From Salinarchaeum laminariae (lineage in GTDB: Archaea; Halobacteriota; Halobacteria; Halobacteriales; Salinarchaeaceae), in assembly GCF_023204835.1 (NCBI RefSeq), contig NZ_CP096270.1, positions 558,001 through 622,000 on the forward strand: 64,000 nucleotides of DNA. The letters run 5' to 3'. A model generated the notes under the pieces. The model made no database searches and was not told where the DNA came from. It saw only the letters and a list, made by a program, of their open reading frames with translations. The stretch's first letter is position 1. The number at the start of each line of letters is the position of its first letter. Position numbers and translations under genes: made by a program. Below are positions 18,018 to 27,480 of this stretch, piece after piece.

Positions 18018-19808
18018 ATGCGCAATGCGAAGATCGTCTGCACGCTAGGGCCGGCCTCCGGCTCCCGTGAGACGATCCGAGAGCTGGCCCAGGCCGGGAT
18101 GTCGGTCGCTCGGCTGAACGCCAGTCACGGAAGCCGCGAGGATCGACGCGCCATGATCGAGCGCGTCCGGTCGGTCGACCGAGAGCTCGACCGCCCCGTC
18201 GCCGTCATGCTGGACCTCCAGGGACCGGAGATCCGAACCGCGCCGATCGAGGCGCCCATCGAACTGGAGACCGGCTCGATGATCCGCTTCGTCGAGGGCG
18301 ACGACGCGACGCCGGAGGAAGTCGGGCTGTCGATCCCGCTCGCTGGCGTCGAACCGGACGACCACGTCTTGCTCGACGACGGCCGCATCGAGACGATCGT
18401 CTCCGAGGTCGACGGCGACGACGTGATCGCCCGCGTCGTCGACGGCGGGGAGCTCGGCGGCCGCAAGGGCGTGAACGTCCCCGGCGTCGATCTCGAACTC
18501 GACGTCGTCACGGAGAAAGATCGGGCGGATCTCGAACTCGCAGCGGATCCCGGCGTGGATTTCGTCGCAGCGAGCTTCGTCCGGGACCGCGAGGACGTGC
18601 TCGAGGTCAACGGCGTGCTCGAGGACGTGGGCGCTGACGTGCCGATCATTGCGAAGATCGAGCGCGCCGGCGCCGTCGACAATCTGGAAGGGATCGTCGA
18701 CGCCGCCTACGGCGTGATGGTTGCCCGCGGCGACCTCGGCGTGGAGTGCCCGATGGAGGACGTGCCGATCATTCAAAAGCGGATCATTCGGGAGGCTCGC
18801 TCCGCGGGCGTTCCGGTCATCACCGCCACGGAGATGCTCGACTCGATGATCGCCGAGCGTCGGCCGACCCGCGCGGAGGCCTCCGACGTCGCCAACGCCG
18901 TCCTCGACGGCACCGACGCGGTGATGCTCTCCGGAGAAACCGCCGTCGGCGAGCACCCGGTCCGCGTCGTGGAGGCGATGGACCGGATCGTCGAGGAGGC
19001 CGAGGAGAGCGACGAGTACGCCGAACTCCGGGAGCAGCGCGTCCCCGCCGCTGGCGAGAGCCGAACGGGAGCGCTCGCTCGCTCGGCGCGTTTCCTCGCG
19101 CGGGATCTCGGAGCGACGGCGGTCGTCGCCGCCTCCGAATCCGGGTACACCGCGTTGAAGACCGCGAAGTTCCGACCCGGCGTCCCGGTGGTCGCCACGA
19201 CGCCCAGCGAGAAAGTTCGCAGACAGCTGGCGCTCTCCGGCGGCGTCATCCCGATGACGAGATCGTTCGTCGAGGGCGGTGCCGACAAGGTCGTCGAGAC
19301 CTCCGTCGAGTCCGCGCTGGACGCCGGGGTCGCCGACAGCGGCGACACGGTCGTCGTCCTCTCCGGGATGATGACCGAGCTCGAGGGCGCGCAGACGACG
19401 AACATGCTGAAGGTCCACGTCGCTGCGGAGACAATCGCCACCGGTCGCTCCGTCGTCGCAGGACGGGTCACCGGGCCCGTCTCGCGAGCACCCGACGGCG
19501 ATCTGACGTCCGTCGAGGCAGGCTCTATCCTCGTTCTCGACGACTCCTTCGACGCGGAGTTCACCGGCGATGCCTCCCGGCTGGCCGGGATCGTCGACGC
19601 CCGCGAGGGGATGACCGGCTACCCGGCGATGGTCGCGCGCGAACTCGAACTGCCGATGATCAGCGGTGCGACGGTGGACGACTGGATCGGCGCTGGTGAC
19701 GTGGTGACCCTCGGCGCCGAGCGCGGCGTGGTCTACGCCGGCACCATCGAACGCGGGCGCGACGGGCGGGGAGCGGATCCGGACCGCGAGCAGTCGGATC
19801 GCCCCTGA
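18018..19808 (+). CDS. pyk: Pyruvate kinase with C-terminal swivelling domain
   Basis: Converts phosphoenolpyruvate and ADP to pyruvate and ATP, the last step of glycolysis. The 596 residues begin MRNAKIVCTLGPAS. Typical motifs follow: LDLQGPEIRT, the active-site segment IIAKIERAGAVDNLEGIV, ARGDLGVE, and ITATEMLDSMI with SGETAVGE. After the regulatory C-domain (about 345-470), a further about 110 residues (ATGRSVVAGRVTG... to GAERGVVYAGTIERG) resemble the mobile PEP-utiliser domain. That extension is also known from some bacilli and is absent from shorter pyruvate kinases. ATG 18018 is the conserved start; the earlier in-frame ATG at 17985 is rejected. Confidence 0.95.
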   Translation: MRNAKIVCTLGPASGSRETIRELAQAGMSVARLNASHGSREDRRAMIERVRSVDRELDRPVAVMLDLQGPEIRTAPIEAPIELETGSMIRFVEGDDATPEEVGLSIPLAGVEPDDHVLLDDGRIETIVSEVDGDDVIARVVDGGELGGRKGVNVPGVDLELDVVTEKDRADLELAADPGVDFVAASFVRDREDVLEVNGVLEDVGADVPIIAKIERAGAVDNLEGIVDAAYGVMVARGDLGVECPMEDVPIIQKRIIREARSAGVPVITATEMLDSMIAERRPTRAEASDVANAVLDGTDAVMLSGETAVGEHPVRVVEAMDRIVEEAEESDEYAELREQRVPAAGESRTGALARSARFLARDLGATAVVAASESGYTALKTAKFRPGVPVVATTPSEKVRRQLALSGGVIPMTRSFVEGGADKVVETSVESALDAGVADSGDTVVVLSGMMTELEGAQTTNMLKVHVAAETIATGRSVVAGRVTGPVSRAPDGDLTSVEAGSILVLDDSFDAEFTGDASRLAGIVDAREGMTGYPAMVARELELPMISGATVDDWIGAGDVVTLGAERGVVYAGTIERGRDGRGADPDREQSDRP

Positions 19809-19931
19809 TCGGCACGCAAGGTCGGCACGTCGGGATCGGGGGGTACGCGGCAGGGGAGAGCGCAGGGGACAGAGTAGGCGCAGGGCAGGGCAGGACGCGG
19901 CCTTTTTGCGTCGGGGCGCCGACCAGTAGGT

Positions 19932-20333
19932 ATGAGCGACGATTCGGACGGCTTCGAGTGGGTCGGAGCGGACGACGAATCGTCCGGTGCGGCGAGTCAG
20001 GACGGCGATTCGGGTAGCGGCGGCGGTGCCGATGGTGTGGGGACCGAGGATCCAGACCGATTCGAGAGCGGCGGGGATGCGACACCCCACGACGGCGACG
20101 ACTCGAGGCCAGACGCCGAGAAGAACGCGGCAACCAACGCGGCATCTGACGACGAAGAGGAGGAGTACGAACCCTCGATCGCCGGCGTGTTCGGCGCTCG
20201 ATCGGAGGAGGCGCCGCCGCGGCCGGAGATCGTCCCCGAGACGCCGGAGCTCGAAAACGTCCTCTTCGTGGTGCTCGGGGTCCTGCTGGGGCTGTTCGTT
20301 ATCTATCGAGCGGTCGTGGTGTTCGGCGGCTGA
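19932..20333 (+). CDS. Tail-anchored acidic membrane protein
   Basis: A 133-residue protein with about 100 residues of Asp/Glu/Gly/Ser-rich, disordered-looking sequence and one hydrophobic helix at the C-terminus (about 110-130, VLFVVLGVLLGLFVIYRAVVV). The conserved part seems to be the segment SIAGVFGARSEEAPPRPEIVPETPELENV before the helix. It precedes the NfeD gene on the same strand with a 100-base gap. I know similar haloarchaeal proteins but not a function. Confidence 0.75.
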   Translation: MSDDSDGFEWVGADDESSGAASQDGDSGSGGGADGVGTEDPDRFESGGDATPHDGDDSRPDAEKNAATNAASDDEEEEYEPSIAGVFGARSEEAPPRPEIVPETPELENVLFVVLGVLLGLFVIYRAVVVFGG

Positions 20334-20435
20334 GGGTCGGCGGCCGAGTGGGGCAGTACGTCGATCGGCACCGGAATCGTCGTTTCAGGGTCGCACCAGC
20401 GGAAGGATTAATCGGCCGTGGCGGGAAGGTGAGCT

Positions 20436-20993
20436 ATGGCAGTCTTCGGATTCGAGTTGCCAGTCCTCCTGATGTTGATCGGGCTTGGCCTCATGATCGC
20501 CGAGGCGATGTCGCCGGGCGCACACCTCATCGTACTCGGCGTCGCCCTGCTGTTCGCGGGGATGCTCGGCGTCGTCGTCACGCCGCTGGCCTCGCCGATC
20601 GCACTCGCTGGGACGACGCTTGCGATCGGTGCGGTCGCACTGTTCGTCTATCGCGAGTACGACCTCTACGGCGGGACGACGGCCCAGACCAGCAGCTCGG
20701 ACTCGCTTCGGGGCGCGACCGGCCGGGTCCTCGACAGGGTGACCGAAACCGACGGACGCGTGAAGCTCGACGACGGCGGCTTCAATCCCATCTACCAGGC
20801 CCGCGCCGTCGACCGGACGATCGAGGAGGGCGAGGAGATCATCGTCGTCGATCCGGGTGGTGGCAACGTCGTCACGGTCACCGCACTGGACGGGTTGGAG
20901 GACGACCAGATCGATCGGGAGCTGGCCCGCGAGAGCGACGACGGGACGGGCGACGAGCCAGTCGGCGAACCCGAGTCGGCCTCCGGCGCCTGA
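20436..20993 (+). CDS. NfeD-like membrane protein
   Basis: A 185-residue protein with three N-terminal membrane helices (about 8-75), then an OB-fold of the NfeD type (about 90-155, LRGATGRVLDRVTETDGRVKLDDGGF...). An acidic tail ends it. NfeD proteins are paired with SPFH/stomatin proteins and an SPFH gene follows 73 bases downstream, so the two probably form one membrane complex or microdomain module. A TATA-like box, GGATTAATC, lies near 20404, about 30 bases before the ATG. Confidence 0.87.
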   Translation: MAVFGFELPVLLMLIGLGLMIAEAMSPGAHLIVLGVALLFAGMLGVVVTPLASPIALAGTTLAIGAVALFVYREYDLYGGTTAQTSSSDSLRGATGRVLDRVTETDGRVKLDDGGFNPIYQARAVDRTIEEGEEIIVVDPGGGNVVTVTALDGLEDDQIDRELARESDDGTGDEPVGEPESASGA

Positions 20994-21065
20994 GGAGGTC
21001 AGTGCGAACGAGGGGCGATCGCCGGGCTGCAAGGATTTTTAACGGCGCTTCGTGAAGAAGTAACT

Positions 21066-22211
21066 ATGATCGAGGTCCTCCCGCTCCAAGGGGTCACGCA
21101 GGGCGTGACGATCATCGGTGCCGTCCTGTTGATCCTCGCAATCGTGGCCGTCGCGAGCTCTATCGAGATCGTGAACGCCTACGAGAAACGAGCCCTGACC
21201 GTCTTCGGTGAGTACCGCAAGCTCCTCGAACCGGGGATCAACTTCGTTCCCCCGTTCGTCTCGAAGACCTACACGTTCGACATGCGAACCCAGACGCTGG
21301 ACGTCCCGCGCCAGGAGGCGATCACCCGGGACAACTCGCCGGTCACCGCCGACGCCGTCGTCTACATCAAGGTGATGGACGCGAAGAAGGCGTTCCTCGA
21401 GGTCGATAACTACAAGAACGCCGTCTCCAACCTCGCCCAGACCACGCTCCGCGCCGTACTCGGCGACATGGAACTCGACGACACCCTCAACAAGCGCCAG
21501 CAGATCAACGCCAAGATCCGCACGGAGCTCGACGAGCCCACCGACGAGTGGGGTATCCGGGTCGAGTCCGTCGAAGTTCGCGAGGTCAACCCCTCGCCCG
21601 ACGTCCAGCAGGCGATGGAGGAACAGACCTCCGCCGAGCGCCGTCGCCGCGCCATGATCCTCGAAGCGCAGGGTGAACGCCGCAGTGCAATCGAGACGGC
21701 CGAGGGTGACAAGCAGTCCAACATCATCCGCGCCCAGGGTGAGAAGCAGTCCCAGATCCTCGAGGCCCAGGGTGACGCCATCTCCACCGTGCTGCGAGCC
21801 CGCTCCGCCGAGTCGATGGGCGAGCGCGCCGTCATCGAGAAGGGGATGGAGACCCTCGAAGCGATCGGCCAGGGCGAGTCCACGACGTTCGTGCTCCCAC
21901 AGGAGCTGTCCTCGCTCGTCGGCCGCTACGGCAAACACCTCACCGGGTCGGACGTCCAGGGCGACGGCGCAGAGCTCGACTCGCTCGACTTCGACGCCGA
22001 AACCCGCGAGATGCTCGGGCTCGACGACATCGACAAGATCCTGCAGAACATCGACGAGGAGGCCGACATGCAGGGCGCGATCGAGGAGATCGAGGAGCAG
22101 GCCGAGGCGGTCAAAGAGGGCCAGACCTCCACGAACATCAAGGACCCCGACGAGGTCGTCGACGAAGCAGACGACGAGTTCGAGTTCGACAACGATTCGA
22201 AGGACGCCTGA
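21066..22211 (+). CDS. SPFH/stomatin-prohibitin domain protein
   Basis: A 381-residue membrane scaffold protein. It has one N-terminal helix (about 13-33), the SPFH/band 7 domain (about 40-215: YEKRALTVFGEYRKLLEPGINFVPPF, DVPRQEAITRDNSPVTADAVV) and a long alpha-helical coiled coil with repeated AQGE/Q units (about 205-245). A Glu/Asp-rich tail closes it. In this family the domain organises membrane microdomains and controls membrane proteases. It follows the NfeD gene, its usual partner. A T-rich box (GGATTTTTAACG, about 21033) lies about 30 bases before the ATG. Confidence 0.93.
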   Translation: MIEVLPLQGVTQGVTIIGAVLLILAIVAVASSIEIVNAYEKRALTVFGEYRKLLEPGINFVPPFVSKTYTFDMRTQTLDVPRQEAITRDNSPVTADAVVYIKVMDAKKAFLEVDNYKNAVSNLAQTTLRAVLGDMELDDTLNKRQQINAKIRTELDEPTDEWGIRVESVEVREVNPSPDVQQAMEEQTSAERRRRAMILEAQGERRSAIETAEGDKQSNIIRAQGEKQSQILEAQGDAISTVLRARSAESMGERAVIEKGMETLEAIGQGESTTFVLPQELSSLVGRYGKHLTGSDVQGDGAELDSLDFDAETREMLGLDDIDKILQNIDEEADMQGAIEEIEEQAEAVKEGQTSTNIKDPDEVVDEADDEFEFDNDSKDA

Positions 22212-22328
22212 GCGCGCGATCGAATCGGTTTGGAAGTCGCTTGCTTCTGGTCAGTCGGTTTGTGAGCGGTCGATCTGACTAAAGGGGATTGCAGTTTCAG
22301 GTGGGTCGAGCGCCCAGCGAACCGCTAC

Positions 22329-22447
22329 GGAAGCCCCCTCCCGCTCGACCGTCCGCGACTCGCTGCGCGCTTCGCTCACTACGTTCGCTGCAGTGCTTGC
22401 TTCGTCGGGGCCGGATCGAGCGGTCGGCCCCTTCCGAAGTCCCACCC
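22329..22447 (-). repeat. Dispersed structured element, copy C (short form)
   Basis: Lies in the 530-base gap between the SPFH gene and the next gene; the rest of that gap shows no gene. Read on the minus strand it starts GGGTGGGACTTC, then GGAAGGGGCCGACCGCTCG, a core with GACGAAGCAAGCACTGCA and GAGCGAAGCGCGCAGCGAG, and ends GAGCGGGAGGGGGCTTCC. The ends pair (GGAAG/CTTCC and GCTCGA/TCGAGC) around a G-rich internal loop with a tandem G.A mismatch. Its closest relatives in this window are at 34007 and 36735. Confidence 0.8.
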
Positions 22448-22741
22448 TGTGATTCACCCAGTCGAGCGAAGTCCCTGTGGTCAGCGATGGCACGCGTTTC
22501 GGCGGTGGCCGAAGAGCGCAGCAAGCCCCGGATCATCGAGCGCTTGGGGCTTTCGGGATCCGCAATTCCAGAGCACCACCTATCCAGATTGCAGTATCCA
22601 GTCGTCCCAGAGTGCCCACCACCGATGGTTCCCGGATCGGATCCCGGTCGATACCACCGCTGTCCGCCGACGCAACCCTTTTTGCAGCGCGGACCGGGGA
22701 ACCACCAACGGACGTAACCGTCCACCAACCGTACTACTACC

Positions 22742-23359
22742 ATGACCGACCGGGGCGTCGACGAGGACAAGCGGGCCACGCTGCGACGGTTCGCAGCGCT
22801 CGGTGCCGCGATCCCCACGGGGCTCGCTGCATCCGGCAGCAGTGGTGCCGCGGAGGGTAGCGACGCCCGCGAGGCGATCGTGGGCTACCTCTCGGCGACG
22901 CCCGGCGCTCACTTCTCGAAGGTCCGGGACGATCTCCGGCTGGGCACCGGCGAGACCCAGCACCATCTCCGACAGCTATCGGCCGACAGCGCCGTCGTCC
23001 GGGAGGAAGACGGCGACTACGCCCGGTACTACCCCGCAGACACGTTCTCCGACGTCGAGCGGACGGCACTCGCCGCGTTGCGAAAGGAGACCCCGCGAGC
23101 GATGGTACTCGCGCTGCTTCGGGAGCCGGGGCAGTCCGGTGCGAGTCTCGCCGAAACCGTCGGCGTCTCCCGACCGACGGTCAGCCGGCACGCTGGAACG
23201 CTGGAATCCGCCGAACTCCTCAGTCGTGACGACGAGGGCTACCGGCTCGAACAGCCAGAGACCGTGCTGGCACTGGTGGTGCGGTACGCGAACTCCTTCG
23301 ACGCCGACGCGGTCGCACTCGCGAGCGAGGCCGACGATCTGATCGCTTTCGATCCCTGA
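22742..23359 (+). CDS. Double winged-helix protein with a Tat-like N-terminus
   Basis: A 205-residue protein. Two winged-helix domains are visible, about 42-100 (DAREAIVGYLSATPGAHFSKVRDDLRL) and about 105-170 (PRAMVLALLREPGQSGASLAETVGVSRPTVSRHAGTLE). This is the usual pattern of haloarchaeal tandem-wHTH regulators. The first 40 residues are odd for a DNA-binding protein: KRATLRRFAALGAAIPTGLAASG looks like a twin-arginine/hydrophobic signal. It may be a membrane-tethered regulator, or the start may lie further in. The target is unknown. Confidence 0.75.
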   Translation: MTDRGVDEDKRATLRRFAALGAAIPTGLAASGSSGAAEGSDAREAIVGYLSATPGAHFSKVRDDLRLGTGETQHHLRQLSADSAVVREEDGDYARYYPADTFSDVERTALAALRKETPRAMVLALLREPGQSGASLAETVGVSRPTVSRHAGTLESAELLSRDDEGYRLEQPETVLALVVRYANSFDADAVALASEADDLIAFDP

Positions 23360-23509
23360 GAGCGGCGCCGTTCGAGAGAGAGAGAGAGCTGAGCGACTGA
23401 CAGTCCGACGCTGCATTGGTAAAAACCGTGAGCCACAGGTTTGGAACCGCACGACCGCAGCCACAAGTGGGTTCGCGACGGAAATTTGGGGTCGGCGCGA
23501 TTATGCCCC

Positions 23510-23752
23510 TTACACGGTTACTTTCCACGTGGTGGACGACGAGTAGCCCCACCGCTCGACGTCGAGATCGAGGTCGCCGTCGGCGATGGCGGTCATGTTC
23601 GTTCCCACTTCTTTGGCGCTCAGGCCGAGCTCCTCGGCGATGAGTCGGGACTTGAAGTACGTCTTCGCGTGCACCTGCTCGCGAAGGTAGCCCAGGATCT
23701 GCTGTTGTTTGTCCGTGAGGCTGGTTGCCGAGACAGCGGCGGTCGCGCTCAT
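23510..23752 (-). CDS. Small conserved haloarchaeal protein (DUF7123-like)
   Basis: An 80-residue protein. The stretch LTDKQQQILGYLREQVHAKTYFKSRLIAEELGLSAKEVGTNM reads as a winged-helix-like helix bundle, ending in WGYSSSTTWKV. I recall this as a widespread haloarchaeal family of unknown function (DUF7123, from memory). ATG 23752 gives the familiar MSATAAVS start; upstream frame residues are Arg-rich. It probably binds DNA, by fold only. Confidence 0.8.
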   Translation of the reverse strand: MSATAAVSATSLTDKQQQILGYLREQVHAKTYFKSRLIAEELGLSAKEVGTNMTAIADGDLDLDVERWGYSSSTTWKVTV

Positions 23753-23999
23753 ATCTACACGAAATGCTGGAACGCCCTTAGCGAGTTTGGTACGGTCGTG
23801 TAACGCGACGCCTGCTTGCGATTTTGGGAAATTTCTCCCCAGCCCCAGCGGTGGCGATCCGTCGTGCGCGGCGCAGACGATGGCAGTTGGTACGGTCGGG
23901 TACGCGTCGAGTGAGACCCGGTGCGGTGGAGGAGTGGACCAATCGAGAGCGCCAGTCAAACGCACTGTTCGAATGCGCTCGGTCCCGATCGATCTCCGA

Positions 24000-24476
24000 T
24001 CAGGGCCGGAGCGGGAGCGTCCCGTGGCCATTTGTCTGCATGAACTCCCGATTGCGATCCGGCCACTCCAGCAGCCGGTTCCGCAGCAGATCGCCGTCGG
24101 CAGTCGTCGGCTCCGGGCCGCCGACGGCCGCGATCAGCGCCAGCAAGAGGCCACCGCCGTATCCGAACAGAAACGTCACGCCGGTCAGCACGGTGATCGA
24201 GACGACCACTCTGGCGAGGCGCGTGCGAAACGGCGGATCTCCACCATTCACAGCCCCATCGCCGACGACCCGGCGGCCGACGACCGCGAGAAAGGACCCA
24301 CCGATGAGAACCGCGACGAGCGCGGTGGCGCCGTACACCGCGATCGGCGGAAGGCCTCCGGTGGCGAGCAGGCCGTACACCAGCACGAGGTCGGCAAGTA
24401 CGACGAAGATCCCGAGGATGACCGTCGCGATCCCCGGCGGACCGCCGTTCTCGATCGGCGTCTGGGCGGGCGACAT
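24000..24476 (-). CDS. Integral membrane protein, four helices
   Basis: A 158-residue protein with hydrophobic segments at about 15-38, 45-67 and 88-118 (long enough for one or two helices) and a C-terminal soluble tail of about 35 residues. No family recognised. It lies between the small protein at 23510 and a GNAT gene on the same strand, with gaps of 247 and 100 bases, so it is probably transcribed alone. The 23753-23999 gap shows no gene. Confidence 0.7.
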   Translation of the reverse strand: MSPAQTPIENGGPPGIATVILGIFVVLADLVLVYGLLATGGLPPIAVYGATALVAVLIGGSFLAVVGRRVVGDGAVNGGDPPFRTRLARVVVSITVLTGVTFLFGYGGGLLLALIAAVGGPEPTTADGDLLRNRLLEWPDRNREFMQTNGHGTLPLRP

Positions 24477-24576
24477 GGCTGGAGGTCGTCGGTTCAGCCC
24501 TTCAAGCTACTGCACTGTGTCATAGACTGCAACCGAGCCATCCACGGTCGGACGTCGGATCCGCCGGTCGATCGCG

Positions 24577-25032
24577 TTAGGACGGATCGAGATACCGAAC
24601 GTACCCGGTCTTCTCCTCGCGATCGAACCCACAGTCCTCGTAGAACTGGTGGACGGCGTCGGATTCACGCCCGGTCAGCAGCATGACCTTGTAGCAGCCC
24701 GCAGCGTCGGCGACGTCGAACCCGTGCTCGACAGCCGCGGTGCCAAAGCCCTGTCCGCGGTACGCCTCGTGTGTCACGACGTTCTCCATCACCGCCCACG
24801 GCCGCACGTCGTGCGTGAGATTCCGCGTCACCGACACCATGCACGTCGCGACGACGCGGTCGTCGTGCTCGACCGCGACGATCGTCAGCGAGTCCTCGGC
24901 GAGCATCGTCTCGAACTCCTCGCGAACCGCCGGATCCACGGGATCGAGCGACTCGTTGCTCGTGCTCAACATTTCGTAGAGCGCCAGCAGCTCGTCGAGT
25001 TCGTCCTCGTGAATGGAGCGGGCCGTGGGCAT
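24577..25032 (-). CDS. GNAT family N-acetyltransferase
   Basis: A 151-residue acetyl-CoA-dependent acyltransferase. The domain covers nearly all residues. The acetyl-CoA-binding motif A is NVVTHEAYRGQGFGTAAVEHGFD (R/Q-x-x-G-x-G). A C-terminal AVHQFYEDCGF matches the typical FYxxxGF ending. The ATG at 25032 (MPTARSIHEDELD) is preferred over a TTG six codons upstream. The substrate is unknown. Its upstream region carries the hairpin cluster described at 25105. Confidence 0.87.
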   Translation of the reverse strand: MPTARSIHEDELDELLALYEMLSTSNESLDPVDPAVREEFETMLAEDSLTIVAVEHDDRVVATCMVSVTRNLTHDVRPWAVMENVVTHEAYRGQGFGTAAVEHGFDVADAAGCYKVMLLTGRESDAVHQFYEDCGFDREEKTGYVRYLDPS

Positions 25033-25104
25033 TGCAGTACGGCTAGTCAACCTCAGGCAATCACAAAATGCGTTCCCCCACGGCTGCCGGCTTCAGTCCA
25101 GCAC

Positions 25105-25254
25105 ACCGCGAGCGCGCAAAGCGCGCGAGCGGTTTGACCGATAGCGAGGGCGGAGCCCGAGCTATCGGCCTTTTTTGGTGGAGATTTTTTCGTGGTGGGT
25201 TCCCGCAGGTCGCGCTCTGCGCGACCGAGGAAACCCTCCTCGAAAAAAGGTCCG
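25105..25254 (-). repeat. Hairpin cluster between CDC48 and GNAT genes
   Basis: Two consecutive hairpins share one plan: outer stem, GA opposite GA, inner stem, 3-base loop. The first (25105-25133) is ACCGC-GA-GCGCGC-AAA and the second (25138-25168) is CCGATAGC-GA-GGGC-GGA, each followed by its complement. A third (25208-25226) is GGTCGCGC-TCT-GCGCGACC. A minus-strand T6 run (about 25242-25247), 8 bases after the CDC48 stop, could end that transcript. Plus-strand T6 runs lie at about 25171-25191. Confidence 0.7.
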
Positions 25255-27480
25255 CTATTGGAACCCGATACGGCTGCCTCTGCGCCCGCGGCCGGGCTCG
25301 GCGCTGCCGCCGCGGAACTCCTCTTCGACGCCGTCGTAGTACTCCAGTAGCTCCTCGGTGATCGTCGGACGCACCGTCTCCATCGCGCCGCGGAAGTGTT
25401 TCATCTCGACCTCCTCGGCCTCGTCGTCGTCCCGGAGCGCCTCGATGGCGGCCTCGCGGGCGATCGTCTCGAGGTCGGAGCCGACGTAGCCGTCGGAGCG
25501 CTCGGCGATCTCACGCAGGCTGACGTCGGCGGCCAGCGGCGTGTCGCCGGTGTGGATCCGGAGGATCTGCTCGCGGCCCTCCTGATCGGGCTGGCCGACC
25601 ATGACGAGCCGGTCGAAGCGCCCGGACCGGATGAGCGCGGGATCGATCATGTCGGGGCGGTTCGTCGCGCCGATGACCATCACGTGCTCCATCTCCTCGA
25701 GGCCGTCCAGCTCGGTCAGCAGCTGGTTGACGACGCGCTCGGAGACGTTGCTCCCCATCTCCTGGCTCCGATTCGGCGCCAGCGAGTCCAGTTCGTCGAA
25801 GAAGATCACCGTCGGTGCGACCTGCCGGGCCTTCCGGAACGTCTGGCGGATCGCCTTCTCGGACTCGCCGACCCACTTGCTGAGGAGCTGCGGGCCGCGC
25901 ACCGAGATGAAGTTCGCGTTGGTCTCGTTGGCGACGGCTTTCGCCATCAGGGTCTTCCCGGTGCCCGGCGGGCCGTAGAGCAGTATCCCTTTCGGCGGTT
26001 CGATGCCCATGCGGACGAACCGCTGAGGATCGCGCATCGGCCACTCGACGGACTCTTTGATGTCGCGTTTGGCCTCGTCGAGACCGCCGACGTCGTCCCA
26101 GGAGACCTTCGGAAGCTCGACGAGTACCTCCCGCATCGCGGAGGGTTCGACCTCGTTGAGCGCGCCGCGGAAGTCGTCGCGTTTGACGATCATCCGGTCG
26201 ATGAGGCTCGGCGGGATGTCTTCCTCGTCGAGGTCGATCTCGGGGAGGTAGCGCCGCAGAGCTTTCATCGCGGCCTCCTTCGTCAGGCTCTCGATGTCCG
26301 CGCCGACGAACCCGTGGGTCTCGTCGGCGAGGTGGCCAAGATCGACGTCGTCGGAGAGCGGCATCCCGCGAGTGTGGATCTGCAGGATCTCCTCGCGGCC
26401 AGTCTCGTCGGGGACGCCGATCTCGATCTCGCGGTCGAAGCGACCCGGACGGCGGAGCGCGGGGTCGACGGAGTCGACGCGGTTCGTCGCCGCGATGACG
26501 ATGACCTGCCCCCGCGATTCGAGGCCGTCCATCATCGTCAGCAGCTGGGCGACGACGCGGCGCTCGACTTCGCCCGTGACGTCTTCGCGTTTGGGCGCGA
26601 TGGAGTCGAGTTCGTCGATGAAGATGATCGACGGCGACTCCTCGGTCGCGTCCTCGAAGATCTCCCTGAGTTGCTGTTCGGACTCACCGTAGTACTTCGA
26701 GATGATCTCCGGGCCGGCGATAGAGAAGAAACTCGCAGAGGTCTCGTTGGCCACCGCTTTCGCCAGCAGCGTCTTGCCGGTCCCGGGCGGGCCGTGGAGC
26801 AGGACGCCCTGGGGCGGCTCGATCCCCAGCTTCTTGAAGATCTGGGGGTGCTTCATCGGCAGCTCGACCATCTCTCGCACCCGCTGGATCTCCCCGGAGA
26901 GCCCGCCGATGTCCTCGTAGGTGATGCCGCCGCCGGTCTTCTCGAAGCCGGAGATCGGCTCCTCGCGAAGCTCGACGTCGGTGTCCTCGGTGACGAGGAC
27001 GACGCCCTCGGGCTCGGTCTCGACGGCGATCAGCGGGATCGCCTGCCCCGGAGATCGCATGAACGGATGGTTCGTCGAGGACATGACCGGGACGATGTCG
27101 CGCTCGACGACCGGCCGCTTGAGGATCTGCCGCTTGACCATGCCCGCGGCGTCGGAGCCGAACTGCACGGACGCCTCCTCCGGCGGCGCGAGCACGAGCG
27201 AGTCCGCTTTCGTCGCTTCGGCTTTCCGGATTTCGACGCGCTCGCCGATCCCGACGTCGGCGTTCTGACGCGTGAACCCGTCGATGCGGACGGTGTCGGT
27301 GTTCCAGTCCTGGCGGTCGGCGCGCCAGACCTTGGCCGCGGTCGAGTCCGCCCCCTCGATCTCGATGATGTCGCCGGGAGAGAGCTTCAGGTGGAGCAGC
27401 GTGTCCGGATCCAGCCGGGCGATGCCTCGCCCAGAGTCGTTGGGGTAGGCCTTCGCGACTTCGAGTTGGACTTCGTTCAT
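25255..27480 (-). CDS. cdc48: CDC48/VCP-like AAA+ ATPase
   Basis: Hexameric unfoldase and segregase of 741 residues. The N-domain (about 1-185, double-psi barrel) begins [24 protein letters not shown]1 has GPPGTGKT with Walker Lys236, [13 protein letters not shown] and the arginine-finger region [14 protein letters not shown]2 has GPPGTGKT with Lys509, [13 protein letters not shown] and [11 protein letters not shown]. The C-terminal tail is short. In archaea it extracts proteins from complexes and feeds the proteasome. Its long open frame on the opposite strand is a shadow. It is a lone gene. Confidence 0.97.
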   Translation of the reverse strand: MNEVQLEVAKAYPNDSGRGIARLDPDTLLHLKLSPGDIIEIEGADSTAAKVWRADRQDWNTDTVRIDGFTRQNADVGIGERVEIRKAEATKADSLVLAPPEEASVQFGSDAAGMVKRQILKRPVVERDIVPVMSSTNHPFMRSPGQAIPLIAVETEPEGVVLVTEDTDVELREEPISGFEKTGGGITYEDIGGLSGEIQRVREMVELPMKHPQIFKKLGIEPPQGVLLHGPPGTGKTLLAKAVANETSASFFSIAGPEIISKYYGESEQQLREIFEDATEESPSIIFIDELDSIAPKREDVTGEVERRVVAQLLTMMDGLESRGQVIVIAATNRVDSVDPALRRPGRFDREIEIGVPDETGREEILQIHTRGMPLSDDVDLGHLADETHGFVGADIESLTKEAAMKALRRYLPEIDLDEEDIPPSLIDRMIVKRDDFRGALNEVEPSAMREVLVELPKVSWDDVGGLDEAKRDIKESVEWPMRDPQRFVRMGIEPPKGILLYGPPGTGKTLMAKAVANETNANFISVRGPQLLSKWVGESEKAIRQTFRKARQVAPTVIFFDELDSLAPNRSQEMGSNVSERVVNQLLTELDGLEEMEHVMVIGATNRPDMIDPALIRSGRFDRLVMVGQPDQEGREQILRIHTGDTPLAADVSLREIAERSDGYVGSDLETIAREAAIEALRDDDEAEEVEMKHFRGAMETVRPTITEELLEYYDGVEEEFRGGSAEPGRGRRGSRIGFQ

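Noticed and set aside
23374..23388. (GA) dinucleotide run after the winged-helix gene
   Set aside because: Short simple repeat; no evidence for function.
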